DNA from: Streptomyces himalayensis subsp. himalayensis
GTDB taxonomy: Bacteria > Actinomycetota > Actinomycetes > Streptomycetales > Streptomycetaceae
Assembly: GCF_013778455.1 (NCBI RefSeq)
Contig: NZ_JACEHE010000006.1
Coordinates: 1-64,000, forward strand
Length of the DNA: 64,000 nt
Direction of reading: 5' to 3'
Position numbers and translations under genes: made by a program. The notes under the pieces were generated by a model, which was given only the letters and a program-made list of their open reading frames with translations, was not told the origin of the DNA and did no database searches. Below, in pieces: positions 8,081 through 16,659 of the stretch. How positions within the stretch are numbered: the stretch's first letter is position 1; each line of letters begins with the position of its first letter.

Positions 8081-9745
8081 TCAGTGGTTGGCGGCGTAGT
8101 CCTTGGCCAGTTCCTCGGCAATTCTGTCGCCACCCCGACTGCGCCATTTCTTGACCGCCGCGTCCCACTCGGACAGCGGGGTGCGGCCCGCGATGATGCC
8201 GGTGACCGTGTCGTCGAGCATGGCCTTGAGGGTGGTCCCCTGCGCGGTCTGGGTCTCGGACTGCAGCCCGTAGGAGGCGTTACGGATGGCGACGGGCACC
8301 ACCTTCTGCTGCCACGCGTGCAGGGCGCGCACGGCATCGGGCATGTTCGGTACGAACAGCACCTGGGGTCCTTCGGCGAGGTACTTCAGCGGCAGGTTGG
8401 TGTTGTTCTCCACCTTGCCGAGGTCGTTGGGTACGGGCGAGCCGTCCTTGCCGCGGGTGAAGTGGGTGCCTTCGACGCCGTAGTGCACGAGCTCCCACTC
8501 CTCCGAGCCGAACGGCGCGGCGAGGTAGTCGAGGATGCGCAGCAGCAGTTGGATGCGTTCCTTCTTGGCCTTCTTCAGCACGGTGTAGCCGAAGGAGCGG
8601 CGGGCCGCGACGCTCCCGCCCGGTGTGCCGCCGACGCTGTACGGGAGGGCGGCGGCGGGCGTGAACTTGCCTTCCGAGTCGAGGTACTTGGGCAGGTAGG
8701 CGCCGAAGCCGTCCTGCATGGAGCCGACGGTTCCGCCGAGGTAGAGGCCGTAGAGGTCGGGCTGCGAGATCGAGGTGGCGTCGGGGTGGTAGGAGCCGGC
8801 CTTGCGCAGCTGGAGCTGGTAGGCGATGGCCTCCTTGTAGCGCTCGTCCGCGGCACCCGGCAGGAAGGTGCCGTCCTTGTCGACGGCCCAGCCCTGCGGG
8901 GCACCGTGGGCCGCGGAGTGCACGGCGTTGCCGAAGAGCGACCCGACGGCGGCCCCGAGCGCGTACTTCTTGCCGCTGGTCCCCTTCTTCGCGACAGCGG
9001 CGAACTCCTCCGACGTCCAGCCATCGCCCACCGTCATCCCGGCGGCTTCGAAGTAGTCCTGGTTGAGCCAGAGAGTGGAACCGGGCAGCGGGCGCTCCAG
9101 CGGGATGCCGTAGATGCGGCCGCCGATCCGGCCCATGTCGCGCCAGGCGTGGGTGGGGATGTTCGCGAGGTTCGGGTATTCCTTGACCGCGTCACCGGAG
9201 AGATACGGGGTGAGGTCCTCGGCCCGGCGCTGTACGAACTGGGCTTCGCGGGGCAGCGTGAAACCGGAGAAGATGTTGATGATGTCGGGCAGTTCGCCCC
9301 CCTCACCGGTCATCACCGTGGCCATCTTCTTCTGGTAGTCGGTCTGCGAGATGACCGTGTAGTCGATCTTCACGCCGAGCGCCTTCTCCACGGCCTGCCA
9401 GAACTTGTTCGACGAGGCGGCCTTGGGCGGCGTACCGAAGGACACCGACATCACCTTGATGGTGGAGCCGTCGCCCGGGGTGTCGGCGACCGACTTCACC
9501 AGGTCGGACGGGTAGGCGGTGTAACCGGCCTGCACGCCCTGCTCGGTGGGCGCGAGGTCCGGCTTCGGCCCGGAGAAGGGCACGTACGAGGGCCAGGGCG
9601 CCAGCTTCTTGCCGGCGTTGGAGACCCCGCCGCCGCCCGAGTCGGAGGAGGAACAGGCCGTCAGGACGGAGGGGGCGGCGAGGGCGGCGCCGCCGACGGC
9701 GATGGACCGCAGGAGGGTGCGCCTCGACATTGAGGAACCGGACAT
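8081..9745 (-). CDS. Extracellular solute-binding lipoprotein of a CUT1-type ABC transporter
   Basis: 554 residues. The signal peptide carries a twin arginine (SRRTLLRS) followed by a hydrophobic stretch and the lipobox LTAC, giving a lipidated Cys at about residue 31, so it is an anchored extracellular receptor. The body matches long LplA/YtcQ-like binding proteins (FWQAVEKALGVKIDYTVI; GELPDIINI; LWLNQDYFEAAGM; GGTVGSMQDG). The ATG at 9745 is preceded by GGGAG; the ATG at 9730 would also leave an intact signal. It lies downstream of the two permease genes and upstream of LacI. Systems of this type import oligosaccharides; no ATPase gene is in the operon, so a shared MsiK-like ATPase is presumably used. 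Confidence 0.9.
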   Translation of the reverse strand: MSGSSMSRRTLLRSIAVGGAALAAPSVLTACSSSDSGGGGVSNAGKKLAPWPSYVPFSGPKPDLAPTEQGVQAGYTAYPSDLVKSVADTPGDGSTIKVMSVSFGTPPKAASSNKFWQAVEKALGVKIDYTVISQTDYQKKMATVMTGEGGELPDIINIFSGFTLPREAQFVQRRAEDLTPYLSGDAVKEYPNLANIPTHAWRDMGRIGGRIYGIPLERPLPGSTLWLNQDYFEAAGMTVGDGWTSEEFAAVAKKGTSGKKYALGAAVGSLFGNAVHSAAHGAPQGWAVDKDGTFLPGAADERYKEAIAYQLQLRKAGSYHPDATSISQPDLYGLYLGGTVGSMQDGFGAYLPKYLDSEGKFTPAAALPYSVGGTPGGSVAARRSFGYTVLKKAKKERIQLLLRILDYLAAPFGSEEWELVHYGVEGTHFTRGKDGSPVPNDLGKVENNTNLPLKYLAEGPQVLFVPNMPDAVRALHAWQQKVVPVAIRNASYGLQSETQTAQGTTLKAMLDDTVTGIIAGRTPLSEWDAAVKKWRSRGGDRIAEELAKDYAANH

Positions 9746-9815
9746 GCGGGGACTCCCAGGTGTTGGGGACTGGCTTGGTTGGACGGGTGTGCTGACTGAC
9801 TGCACTGCGCTGAAC

Positions 9816-9850
9816 TGAGCTGAGCTGAGCTGAGCTGAGCTGAGCTGAGC
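9816..9850. repeat. Pentanucleotide (TGAGC)7 microsatellite
   Basis: Seven perfect TGAGC units, plus a flanking imperfect TGAAC unit, occupy the 113-bp gap between the second permease stop (9859) and the binding-protein start (9745). The run lies in the transcribed untranslated leader of the binding-protein gene. A 5-bp unit is not codon-sized, so copy-number changes alter only leader length and structure. Confidence 0.9.
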
Positions 9851-9858
9851 TGTAGTGA

Positions 9859-10779
9859 CTAGCTCTTGATGGCGCCGGTGAGAACGCCTTTGGTGAAGTA
9901 CTTCTGGAGGAAGGGGTAGACGAGCAGGATCGGCACGGTGGCGATCACCAGGACCGCCATCTGCACGGTCTGCGGCGCTGTGACCGTGCCCTCGCCGGTG
10001 GTGATGTCGGTGAGCCCCGACCCGGCCACGACATAGGTGCGGAGCACCTGCTGGAGCGGCCAGTGGTCGCTCTCCAGGTAGAGCGAGGCGTAGAACCAGG
10101 AGTTCCAGTACGCCACCGCGTAGAACAGCCCGACGACGGCGAGCGCCGCCTTGGACAGTGGCAACACGATCGAGACGAGCACCCGCCACTCACCGGCCCC
10201 GTCCAGCCGCGCCGCCTCGTACAACTCCTCGGGTACCGACTGGAAGAAGCCGCGCAGGACCACGAGATTGAAGACGTTGATCAGTACGGGCAGGACGAGG
10301 GAGGCGTAGGTGTCCAGCAGACCGAGCCCCTTGACCAGCAGAAAGCTGGGGATCATGCCGGGCGGGAAGAGGAACGTGAAGAGGACGAGCAGCAGGACGG
10401 GCTTGCGGCCGAAGGTCCCGGGGCGCGACAGGGCGTAGGCGAGTCCGATCGTGCAGGCGAGGCTGAGCAGCGTGCCGATGACGGTCACGCCCGCGCTGAC
10501 GCCTAGGGCGTGGGTGACGATGCCGCCGTCGAGGATGTCCCGGTACGCCTTGAGGGTGGGGTCCTGGGGCCACAGCACCCAGCCGCCGTTGGCGACGACC
10601 TCGTCGGTGGAGGCGAGGGAGGTGGAGAGGATGACGAGGAAGGGCACGCAGACGAGAAGGACGACGGTGACGAGGGCCAGGGCCTTGGCCGCCTGGGTGA
10701 GGGGCCGGGGCTTCTCCATCCAGGCGGGGCGTGGCGCACGCGTCGCTCGTGCTGCCAGTGCCGCTCGTGTCGCCGTCAC
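9859..10779 (-). CDS. Carbohydrate ABC transporter permease (LplC/MalG-like)
   Basis: 306-residue CUT1 inner-membrane subunit with about six hydrophobic helices. It has the cytoplasmic EAA loop EELYEAARLDGAGEWRVLVSIVLPLSKAAL (about residues 195-224), which docks onto the ATPase. The GTG start at 10779 overlaps the preceding permease stop by 4 bp (GTGA), and an internal Met (MEKPRPL) is a possible alternative start. The C-terminus KYFTKGVLTGAIKS is the standard ending of this subfamily. Confidence 0.9.
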   Translation of the reverse strand: MTATRAALAARATRAPRPAWMEKPRPLTQAAKALALVTVVLLVCVPFLVILSTSLASTDEVVANGGWVLWPQDPTLKAYRDILDGGIVTHALGVSAGVTVIGTLLSLACTIGLAYALSRPGTFGRKPVLLLVLFTFLFPPGMIPSFLLVKGLGLLDTYASLVLPVLINVFNLVVLRGFFQSVPEELYEAARLDGAGEWRVLVSIVLPLSKAALAVVGLFYAVAYWNSWFYASLYLESDHWPLQQVLRTYVVAGSGLTDITTGEGTVTAPQTVQMAVLVIATVPILLVYPFLQKYFTKGVLTGAIKS

Positions 10780-11747
10780 TTGTAGACCCCCTGTTCGCCG
10801 AGGCGGTGGGCGACCTTGTTGGCCGCGAAGACGAGGAGCGCTCCGATGACGCCCTTGAACAGGCCCGCGGCCGCGGCGAATCCGTAGTCGCCACCGACAA
10901 TGCCCTGGTAGTACACGAAGGTGTCGATGATCTCCGCCGCCTCCGGGCCGACGGCGTCGCGCTGCAGCAGCATCTGCTCGAACCCGACGGAGAGGATGTC
11001 GCCGAGCCGCATGATCAGGAGCAGGACGACGACGGGCCGGATGGCCGGCAACGTGACGTGCCAGAAGCGCCGCCAGGGCCCCGCGCCATCGATGGCGGCC
11101 GCCTCGTACTGCTGCTCGTCCACCTGGGAGAGCGCGGCGAGGAAGATGATCGTGCCCCAGCCGGCGTCCTTCCAGATCACCTGGGCGACGACGAGCGGCT
11201 TGAACGCGTCGGGGTTGCCGATGATGTCGACGGTGTGCAGGCCGGCGTCGCCGAGATAGCCGTTGACCAGGCCTGTGTCGCCGAGAACCTGCTGGAAGAG
11301 GGCGACGACGATCACCCACGAGATGAAGTGCGGCAGATACGCGACGGACTGCACGAACCGGCGGACGGTGCTCCAGGTGAGGGTGTGCAGGAGCACGGCG
11401 AGGGCGAGCGGCACGGGGAAGTAGAAGACGATCTGAAGGACCGCGATCCAGAGCGTGTTGAGGACGGCGGCCCAGAAGTCACTGTCGCCGAACATCCGTT
11501 GGAAGTTCGCGAGGCCGGTCCACTGACTGCCCCACATCCCGTCGAAGGGCACGTAGTCCTTGAAGGCGATGACGTTGCCGACGAGGGCGCCGTAGTGGAA
11601 GAGCAGGAAGTAGGCGAGGCCCGGGAGCATGAGCAGGGCCAACGCCCAGCCGTTAAAACGTTTTCGTGCCGGTCGAGCAAGCTTCTCAGGATCCTGCGCA
11701 GGCTTCTCTGCTCGCTGATCTCTGCGTTCGTGCAACGCGACGTCCAC
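10776..11747 (-). CDS. Carbohydrate ABC transporter permease (LplB/MalF-like)
   Basis: First gene of the sugar operon: 323 residues with six predicted helices and the EAA loop QYEAAAIDGAGPWRRFWHVTLPAIRP. The start chosen is the GTG at 11747, preceded by GAGGGGG; a longer frame back to 11822 would translate through the operator at 11785-11799. The paired permease overlaps by 4 bp. Codons for RKRF (about residues 28-31) lie within a perfect AAAACGTTTT palindrome that looks like a second operator inside the gene. Confidence 0.88.
   Translation of the reverse strand: MDVALHERRDQRAEKPAQDPEKLARPARKRFNGWALALLMLPGLAYFLLFHYGALVGNVIAFKDYVPFDGMWGSQWTGLANFQRMFGDSDFWAAVLNTLWIAVLQIVFYFPVPLALAVLLHTLTWSTVRRFVQSVAYLPHFISWVIVVALFQQVLGDTGLVNGYLGDAGLHTVDIIGNPDAFKPLVVAQVIWKDAGWGTIIFLAALSQVDEQQYEAAAIDGAGPWRRFWHVTLPAIRPVVVLLLIMRLGDILSVGFEQMLLQRDAVGPEAAEIIDTFVYYQGIVGGDYGFAAAAGLFKGVIGALLVFAANKVAHRLGEQGVYK
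11655..11664. promoter_or_regulatory. Intragenic LacI-type operator palindrome
   Basis: AAAACGTTTT, a perfect CG-centred palindrome of LacI-family type, lies inside the first permease gene. Its centre is 132 bp from the upstream site. AT-rich 10-mers like this are rare in such GC-rich coding DNA, suggesting an auxiliary operator. Confidence 0.55.
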
Positions 11748-11784
11748 CGGTCCCCCTCTTCGCGTGACTCGGAGCGAGAGGAAA

Positions 11785-11799
11785 TTAAAACGTTTCCAA
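11785..11799. promoter_or_regulatory. LacI-type operator upstream of the sugar operon
   Basis: TTAAAACGTTTCCAA is an imperfect CG-centred palindrome placed about 40 bp before the permease GTG, where a repressor would block transcription. LacI-family proteins recognise exactly such sites, and a LacI gene is in the operon. Confidence 0.7.
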
Positions 11800-11938
11800 T
11801 GCCGAGTCAATGTCCCTGACACGAATAGGTGGTTGGGGCATCCGAGCGGTGAGGGGGTGGGAGGTGGGAGGCGCCGGCATCGATGATCCAGTGCGTGCGT
11901 CCTCAGTGCCCAGCGATGCGGCCGATCACTGACGACTG

Positions 11939-12373
11939 TCAGCCCTCGGTCGGCCCCACGGTCGGCCTGACGAGGCGGAACATGCCGGTCATGTCGCCAC
12001 GGGTGAAGCCACTCCGCTCGTAGAGCGGGACGGCTTCATCTGTCGCGAACAGTCCGACGAACGCCGTGGACGGCGCAGTGCTCGCCACATGATCCAACAG
12101 CCGACGCAACAGCGCCGTCCCGATTCCGGCCCCCTGGTAGGCGGGCAGCACGGCGAGGTCCTGGACGTAGAAGTACTTGACGCCGTCCCCGACCAGGCGC
12201 CCCATGCCGACGACGTGGTTGCCGGCCAGGGCGACCACGCCGGCCAATGATCCGGCCAAGGACGCGGGCGTCGTGTCCCAGTCGAATGCGGTGGTCCAAC
12301 CGACCGCTTCGGCGAGTCGGCGGTGCTCGGCCGGGGTGGGCGGACGGTCGAGAACCGCGAACGTGTCGATCAC
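11939..12373 (-). CDS. GNAT-family N-acetyltransferase
   Basis: 144-residue acyl-CoA-dependent transferase. Motif A, the pyrophosphate-binding loop, is visible as VLPAYQGAGIGTALLRRLL (about residues 75-93), and PLYERSGF (about 114-121) is the usual motif B. The start is the GTG at 12373. It is monocistronic and divergent from the DGPF/ECF pair. The substrate (small amine or protein N-terminus) cannot be inferred. The 116 bp downstream of it, towards the sugar operon, hold no gene that I can see. Confidence 0.85.
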   Translation of the reverse strand: MIDTFAVLDRPPTPAEHRRLAEAVGWTTAFDWDTTPASLAGSLAGVVALAGNHVVGMGRLVGDGVKYFYVQDLAVLPAYQGAGIGTALLRRLLDHVASTAPSTAFVGLFATDEAVPLYERSGFTRGDMTGMFRLVRPTVGPTEG

Positions 12374-12584
12374 GTGGTTGATCGTGAGGCAGCAGTGGCG
12401 GGTGGAGCAAGGGATTTACCCCGCCACCTGAGGATGTTCCGGCGGACCCCGCGGCTCGGGGACCATATAGATCGTCACGTTGGGGGTATCGGCCGAAGAA
12501 ATGTCGAGGGGGGCTGTCGAATCCGGGCCGGCCGTTCGACGTAGGGGTGTAAGGCAACAACAACCGCCTGGAAGGACAGCCACC

Positions 12585-12947
12585 ATGGCTCAGTACGCGA
12601 TCCTCATCTACGCGAAGACCCACGTCGACGAGGCCGAGGTGATTCCCGGGGCACGCGAGGCCCATGACCGCCACTTCGAGGACATGGTGGAGTCCGGCGC
12701 CCTGGTCGCGGCGTTCGCGCTGCAGCCCGCCGCCGACACAGCGACCTCGATCCGCGGCGATGTGGTGACGGACGGCCCGTTCGTCGATGCCAAGGAGGTC
12801 ATCGCCGGCTTCGCCATCATCGAGGCGCCCGACCTGGACGCCGCTTTGAAGATCGCTCGGGCCAATCCCGCCACCCAGCAGGGCGGCGGTGTCGAGGTGC
12901 GGCCCGTCGAAGGCGGCTTCATCGCGGATCGGCCCGCCGCGGCATGA
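12585..12947 (+). CDS. YCII-related DGPF-domain protein (ECF sigma partner)
   Basis: 120-residue protein with the YCII fold and the hallmark DGPF motif (VTDGPFVDAKEVIAGF, about residues 64-79). The ATG at 12585 follows a GAAGGAC ribosome site. Its stop overlaps the ATG of the following ECF sigma gene by 4 bp. DGPF proteins are the constant partners of ECF42-type sigma factors; their biochemical role is not established. The pair is probably one transcript. Confidence 0.85.
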   Translation: MAQYAILIYAKTHVDEAEVIPGAREAHDRHFEDMVESGALVAAFALQPAADTATSIRGDVVTDGPFVDAKEVIAGFAIIEAPDLDAALKIARANPATQQGGGVEVRPVEGGFIADRPAAA

Positions 12948-14221
12948 CGCCCCCGGCAGACGTCGAGACGGCGGTCGCTGACGCGCACCGTCGCGGGTGG
13001 GCCCTGGTGCTCGCCGCGACGGCGCGCGTCGCGCGGGACCTGGACCTGGCCGAGGAGTGCGTGCAGGAGGCGTATGCCACGGCCCTGGCGAGCTGGGCCC
13101 GCGACGGTATCCCGAACAACCCTGAGGCGTGGCTCACCACCGCGGCCAAGCGCCGCGCGATGGATGCGGTGCGGCGCGAGCAGACGTTCCGCTCGAAACT
13201 CCCGTTGCTGGTGGAGCCCGAGGAGACGGAGGACGAGGTGGCCATCGACGAACCGGTCGAACCGGCCGCCGTCGAGCCGGAGGACGTGGTACCCGACGAG
13301 CGGTTGCGACTGATCTTCATGTGCTGCCATCCGGCACTGGCGCAGGAGGCGCAGCTGGCACTCACGCTGCGGCTGGTGTGCGGGATGACGACCGCCGATA
13401 TCGCGCGGGCGCTGCTGGTGTCGGAGCCGACGATGGCCGCCCGGATGACCCGGGCGAAGAAGAAGATCTCCGCTGCGCGGATCCCCTTCCGGCTGCCGGG
13501 AGCGACTGAGCTGCCGGATCGACTGCGCGCGGTGCTCGGCGTGATCCATCTGCTGTTCACCGCCGGGCACACCGCGCCGTCCGGCGCATCGCTGGTGCGT
13601 ACGGACCTGGTGGACCAGTCGCTGAGGCTGGCCCGGATGCTGCGGGAGCTGATGCCCGACGAGCGGGAGGTGCGGGGGCTGCTCGCCCTGCTGCTGGTCA
13701 CCGACGCCCGGCGCGCCACCCGGGTCGACGCCGACGGTCACCTGCTGCGACTGGAGGACCAGGATCGATCGCTCTGGGACCGCTCGGCGATGGCCGAGGC
13801 GCACGACCTGATCGTGGACGGGCTGCGCGGCGGACGACCGGGCCGCTATGTCCTGCAGGCGGCGATCGCCTCGCTCTACGCCGAGGCCCCGTCCTACGAC
13901 CAGACGGATTGGCCACAGATCGTGACCCTGTACGACGAGTTGCTGTCGTTGTGGCCGTCACCGGTGGTGGCGCTGAACCGCACGGTGGCGGTGTCGATGG
14001 TCGCCGGTCCGGCGCAGGCACTGGCAGAGGTCGCGGAATTGGAGAAGGACAGCCGGCTCGCGAGATACCACTACCTACCGGCGATCAAGGCGGACCTCCT
14101 GCATCGGCTGGGCCGCTCGGAGGAGGCCTCGCTCGCCTACCGCCAGGCGCTGGAGTTGACCGGGAACGACGTTGAGCGCGAGTTCCTGGCCGAACGCCTT
14201 GCCGGTCTGCATCGGGCATAG
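12944..14221 (+). CDS. ECF42-type RNA polymerase sigma factor with C-terminal extension
   Basis: 425 residues, twice the size of a minimal ECF sigma. Region 2 lies in about residues 15-80 (LAEECVQEAYATALASW; PEAWLTTAAKRRAMD). Region 4 lies in about residues 120-185 (LTLRLVCGMTTADIARALLVSEPTMAARMTRAKKKI). The rest is the about 200-residue DUF6596/TPR-like extension characteristic of ECF42, ending with ADLLHRLGRSEEASLAYRQALELT. No anti-sigma gene is adjacent; in this group the extension itself is thought to control activity. It is coupled to the DGPF gene by ATGA. Confidence 0.9.
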   Translation: MTPPADVETAVADAHRRGWALVLAATARVARDLDLAEECVQEAYATALASWARDGIPNNPEAWLTTAAKRRAMDAVRREQTFRSKLPLLVEPEETEDEVAIDEPVEPAAVEPEDVVPDERLRLIFMCCHPALAQEAQLALTLRLVCGMTTADIARALLVSEPTMAARMTRAKKKISAARIPFRLPGATELPDRLRAVLGVIHLLFTAGHTAPSGASLVRTDLVDQSLRLARMLRELMPDEREVRGLLALLLVTDARRATRVDADGHLLRLEDQDRSLWDRSAMAEAHDLIVDGLRGGRPGRYVLQAAIASLYAEAPSYDQTDWPQIVTLYDELLSLWPSPVVALNRTVAVSMVAGPAQALAEVAELEKDSRLARYHYLPAIKADLLHRLGRSEEASLAYRQALELTGNDVEREFLAERLAGLHRA

Positions 14222-14323
14222 GTGCGGGGCTTTCGGTCGGCGGTCCGCATCGGGCATAGGTGCCGGGCTCTCGGCCGGCGGTCCGCATCGGGCATAGGTA
14301 CGGGGCTCTCGGCCGCCGGTCCT
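14210..14323. repeat. 38-bp tandem repeat at the ECF sigma gene 3' end
   Basis: Three copies of a 38-bp unit start at 14210, 14248 and 14286, each opening with CATCGGGCATAGGT. The first copy contains the last codons and the TAG stop of the sigma gene, so the unit was duplicated from its 3' end. The rest of 14324-14543 shows no gene. Confidence 0.85.
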
Positions 14324-14543
14324 CGTCCGAGGCTGCCTCGGGGTCCGGCTTCGGCGGGTACGCATGTCGGCAGCCTCGGCTTCGTCCTCCTGCGAGCTCA
14401 GGCCGACCGCGATGGGGCGAGTCCGGCGACGTCTGGCGACGTATGTTGCATGAGATGCGATGCCGTGCGGCCGCGCCATTTCAGGCCTGACAGCCCGTAC
14501 GCCGCCATTCAGTTGACGAACAGGCCGCCGGTGACGACGCCTG

Positions 14544-15510
14544 TCAGGGAGTGAAGGCCGCCGTCTCCTCGACCGGGAGAGTGGCGGCCTTGTCACCCGA
14601 GCCCCAGCGCAGGGCGGCCACGGTGAGGAGGCAGCAGGCGAGGGCCGCGACATCAGACGATGTAGCCGATGGAGCATCCGCTCCCGAGGGTCTCCATGGC
14701 GATCGACGAGGCGCCGCCAGGGACGAGGTGGCAGAACGGAGTTGACGGCGAGCGGCCCGCCCTCCCGCGCTACCTCGCCCGCCGCGTCCTTGAGCTGAGT
14801 GCTGAGATCGGAGGAGGCGAGCTTGGCGGTGAACTCGTCGGCGGCGCGGTTCAGGGCGATCGCGCCGATGAGCCGGGCCGAGGGTGAAGGCGAAGTCCCG
14901 CAGCAGGCTGGTGGACGCGCTCGCCATGCCTGCGTAGTGAATGGGCACGGTGTTGACGGCGGTCGCAGTGATCGAGGAGACGGTGAGCGCGAAGCCGATG
15001 CCGACCAGCGCGCACTGCACGATGAGCGAGGTGAGCGCGGTGTCAGCGACCGGCAGGGCGGCAGCCAGGAAGTCTCCGACGGCGCCATCAGCGCCAGACC
15101 TCCGCCCAGCACCAACGGGGCCTGACCTTCTCCAGCAGCCAAGAGATCACCGGCAACAGCAGCAGCGTCCAGCAGTTGAGGAGGATGAAGGCGAACGAGT
15201 CGCGCAGCGGGCTCTGGTCCTGGATCGGGCCCAGCTGGATGCTGGTCGCGTAGGCGGTGCCGAGGTAGCTGAACATGCCGACCACCGCGACGAACAAGGG
15301 CAGCGCGAAGGCGCGGTTGGTGAACGCGAGGCGCAGCAGCGGGGATGCGGCGCGCCGCTCGGCGACGATGAACAGGCCGATGAAGACGGCGGCGACGACG
15401 TAGGCGATGACCACCGGGGCCGCGGTCCAGCCGTCTGCCGGGCCCTGGATGACCACGTACAGCAGGGCGAACGTGCCGATGCCGACGAGAGCCCCGGTGC
15501 CGTCCGACAT
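14544..15510 (-). pseudogene. MFS efflux transporter remnant (DHA2/EmrB-like)
   Basis: Two pieces in different frames of a 14-helix drug transporter. The segment 15510-15088 encodes GTFALLYVVIQGPADGW..., TSIQLGPIQDQSPLRDS and LLNCWTLLLLPVISWLLEKV. A shift near 15090 leads to a second segment, 15020-14544, with CALVGIGFALTVSSITATAVNTVP and the AGMASASTSLLRDFAFTLGPA motif, with further frame jumps around 14880. The N-terminal half (first six or seven helices) is missing. It is dead; its edge marks the left border of the defence locus. Confidence 0.8.
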
Positions 15511-15573
15511 TGCTCCCCACCGACGAAGGAGACCCGTACAACCGCTGCGAGCGGTGACCAGCCGGTCGGGGCG

Positions 15574-16659
15574 TCATCCTCGTTGCAGCACTCCTCGAGG
15601 CACCGTCGCGATCAACGGCGGCTCATTTTCCCCCTCGTACCCAAAGTGAAGTTCCTGCCGCGCGCGAGTGGCTAGCACGTAGTACGTCATGCGGAGCGCG
15701 GCCGAGGTGGGATCGGCGGCTGCGTCCGTGTGCGTGTCGGGGACGACGACCGTGTCGAATCCGAGGCCCTTTGCACTCGCGCGGTGGACGAGAACGACCC
15801 CGGGGCGACTGAGGTCCAGGTTGCGGTAACGACCTTGTGTGGCCTTGGCCGTGTACATCTGCGGCTTGAGACGCGGTGCTCTGCGCTCCAAACTGCCGAG
15901 CAGGGAGAACTGGGCGTGGGTGGAGTTCACGATCACACCGATGCTCCGTCCCGGGTGCCGCTGAGCCAGCAGAATGACCAGATCGGCGGCGCCCCGTTGC
16001 GGCAGGTGATGCAGCCGCGGGGGTGAGCCATCCCGGTCAGGAAGGGCGGGCGTGCCCGCTCCGGTGTGGAAATGGGCTGCGAAGGCCGCGATCTGATGGG
16101 TGTTGCGATGGTTTCCGTTGAGCTCGCGGCGGGTGCAGTTGCCCAGGCGCTGGGTGATTTCGGCAAGAGTGGAATTGGTCTCGGTGAGGCGCTGGCATTC
16201 GTCGGCGAACACCGTCGTGCGGGCCTGCAACAGTCTGCAGAGGCGGTAGAACTCGGGCGGCAGATCCTGACCTTCGTCGATGACCAGCGTGGGACCGGCG
16301 ACGGGCTCGGTTTCCGCAGCCCGCTCAAAGAAGGCGTGCCAGTCGTACCAGCCGTCATCGCTGCGCGGGGCCTTGGTGCCGTACCACTCGGCGAGCCACG
16401 AGTGGGCGGTGGCCACGCGAACACTGCGGTCGACCGGGCCCAGCGCGTGGACGACCGCCGCCAGGGACTGGCGCAGCAGGTTGGAGCGGGTCAGAAGCAC
16501 GGCTGGCGTTCCGGTGAGAGCGAGCATGACGGCCCGCTGGGCTGCCAGGAGACTCTTGCCGCTACCGGGCGGGCCACTGATCAGGTGGTTGCCGTCGAAG
16601 GGGAGATCTTCGAGTGAGGCACGCTGCTCGGGTGTGAGGTCCAGGTAGGTGAGCGTCAT
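15574..16659 (-). CDS. Small superfamily 1 (UvrD-like) helicase/ATPase of the DISARM-like left arm
   Basis: 361 residues. Walker A is GPPGSGKSLLAAQ (about residues 29-41). The Walker B-type motif II VIDEGQDLPPEF is near residue 125, motif III-like ADECQRL near 150, and the terminal TYYVLATRARQELHF resembles motif VI of UvrD-like proteins. At half the size of UvrD it lacks most of the 1B/2B insertions, so it may be a translocase or ATP-dependent switch. The ATG at 16659 overlaps the DrmB-like stop by 4 bp, placing it last in the drmA-drmB operon. Described DISARM operons carry drmC, a phospholipase-D-like protein, in the drmAB cluster; this gene sits there instead and has no PLD motif. Confidence 0.8.
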   Translation of the reverse strand: MTLTYLDLTPEQRASLEDLPFDGNHLISGPPGSGKSLLAAQRAVMLALTGTPAVLLTRSNLLRQSLAAVVHALGPVDRSVRVATAHSWLAEWYGTKAPRSDDGWYDWHAFFERAAETEPVAGPTLVIDEGQDLPPEFYRLCRLLQARTTVFADECQRLTETNSTLAEITQRLGNCTRRELNGNHRNTHQIAAFAAHFHTGAGTPALPDRDGSPPRLHHLPQRGAADLVILLAQRHPGRSIGVIVNSTHAQFSLLGSLERRAPRLKPQMYTAKATQGRYRNLDLSRPGVVLVHRASAKGLGFDTVVVPDTHTDAAADPTSAALRMTYYVLATRARQELHFGYEGENEPPLIATVPRGVLQRG

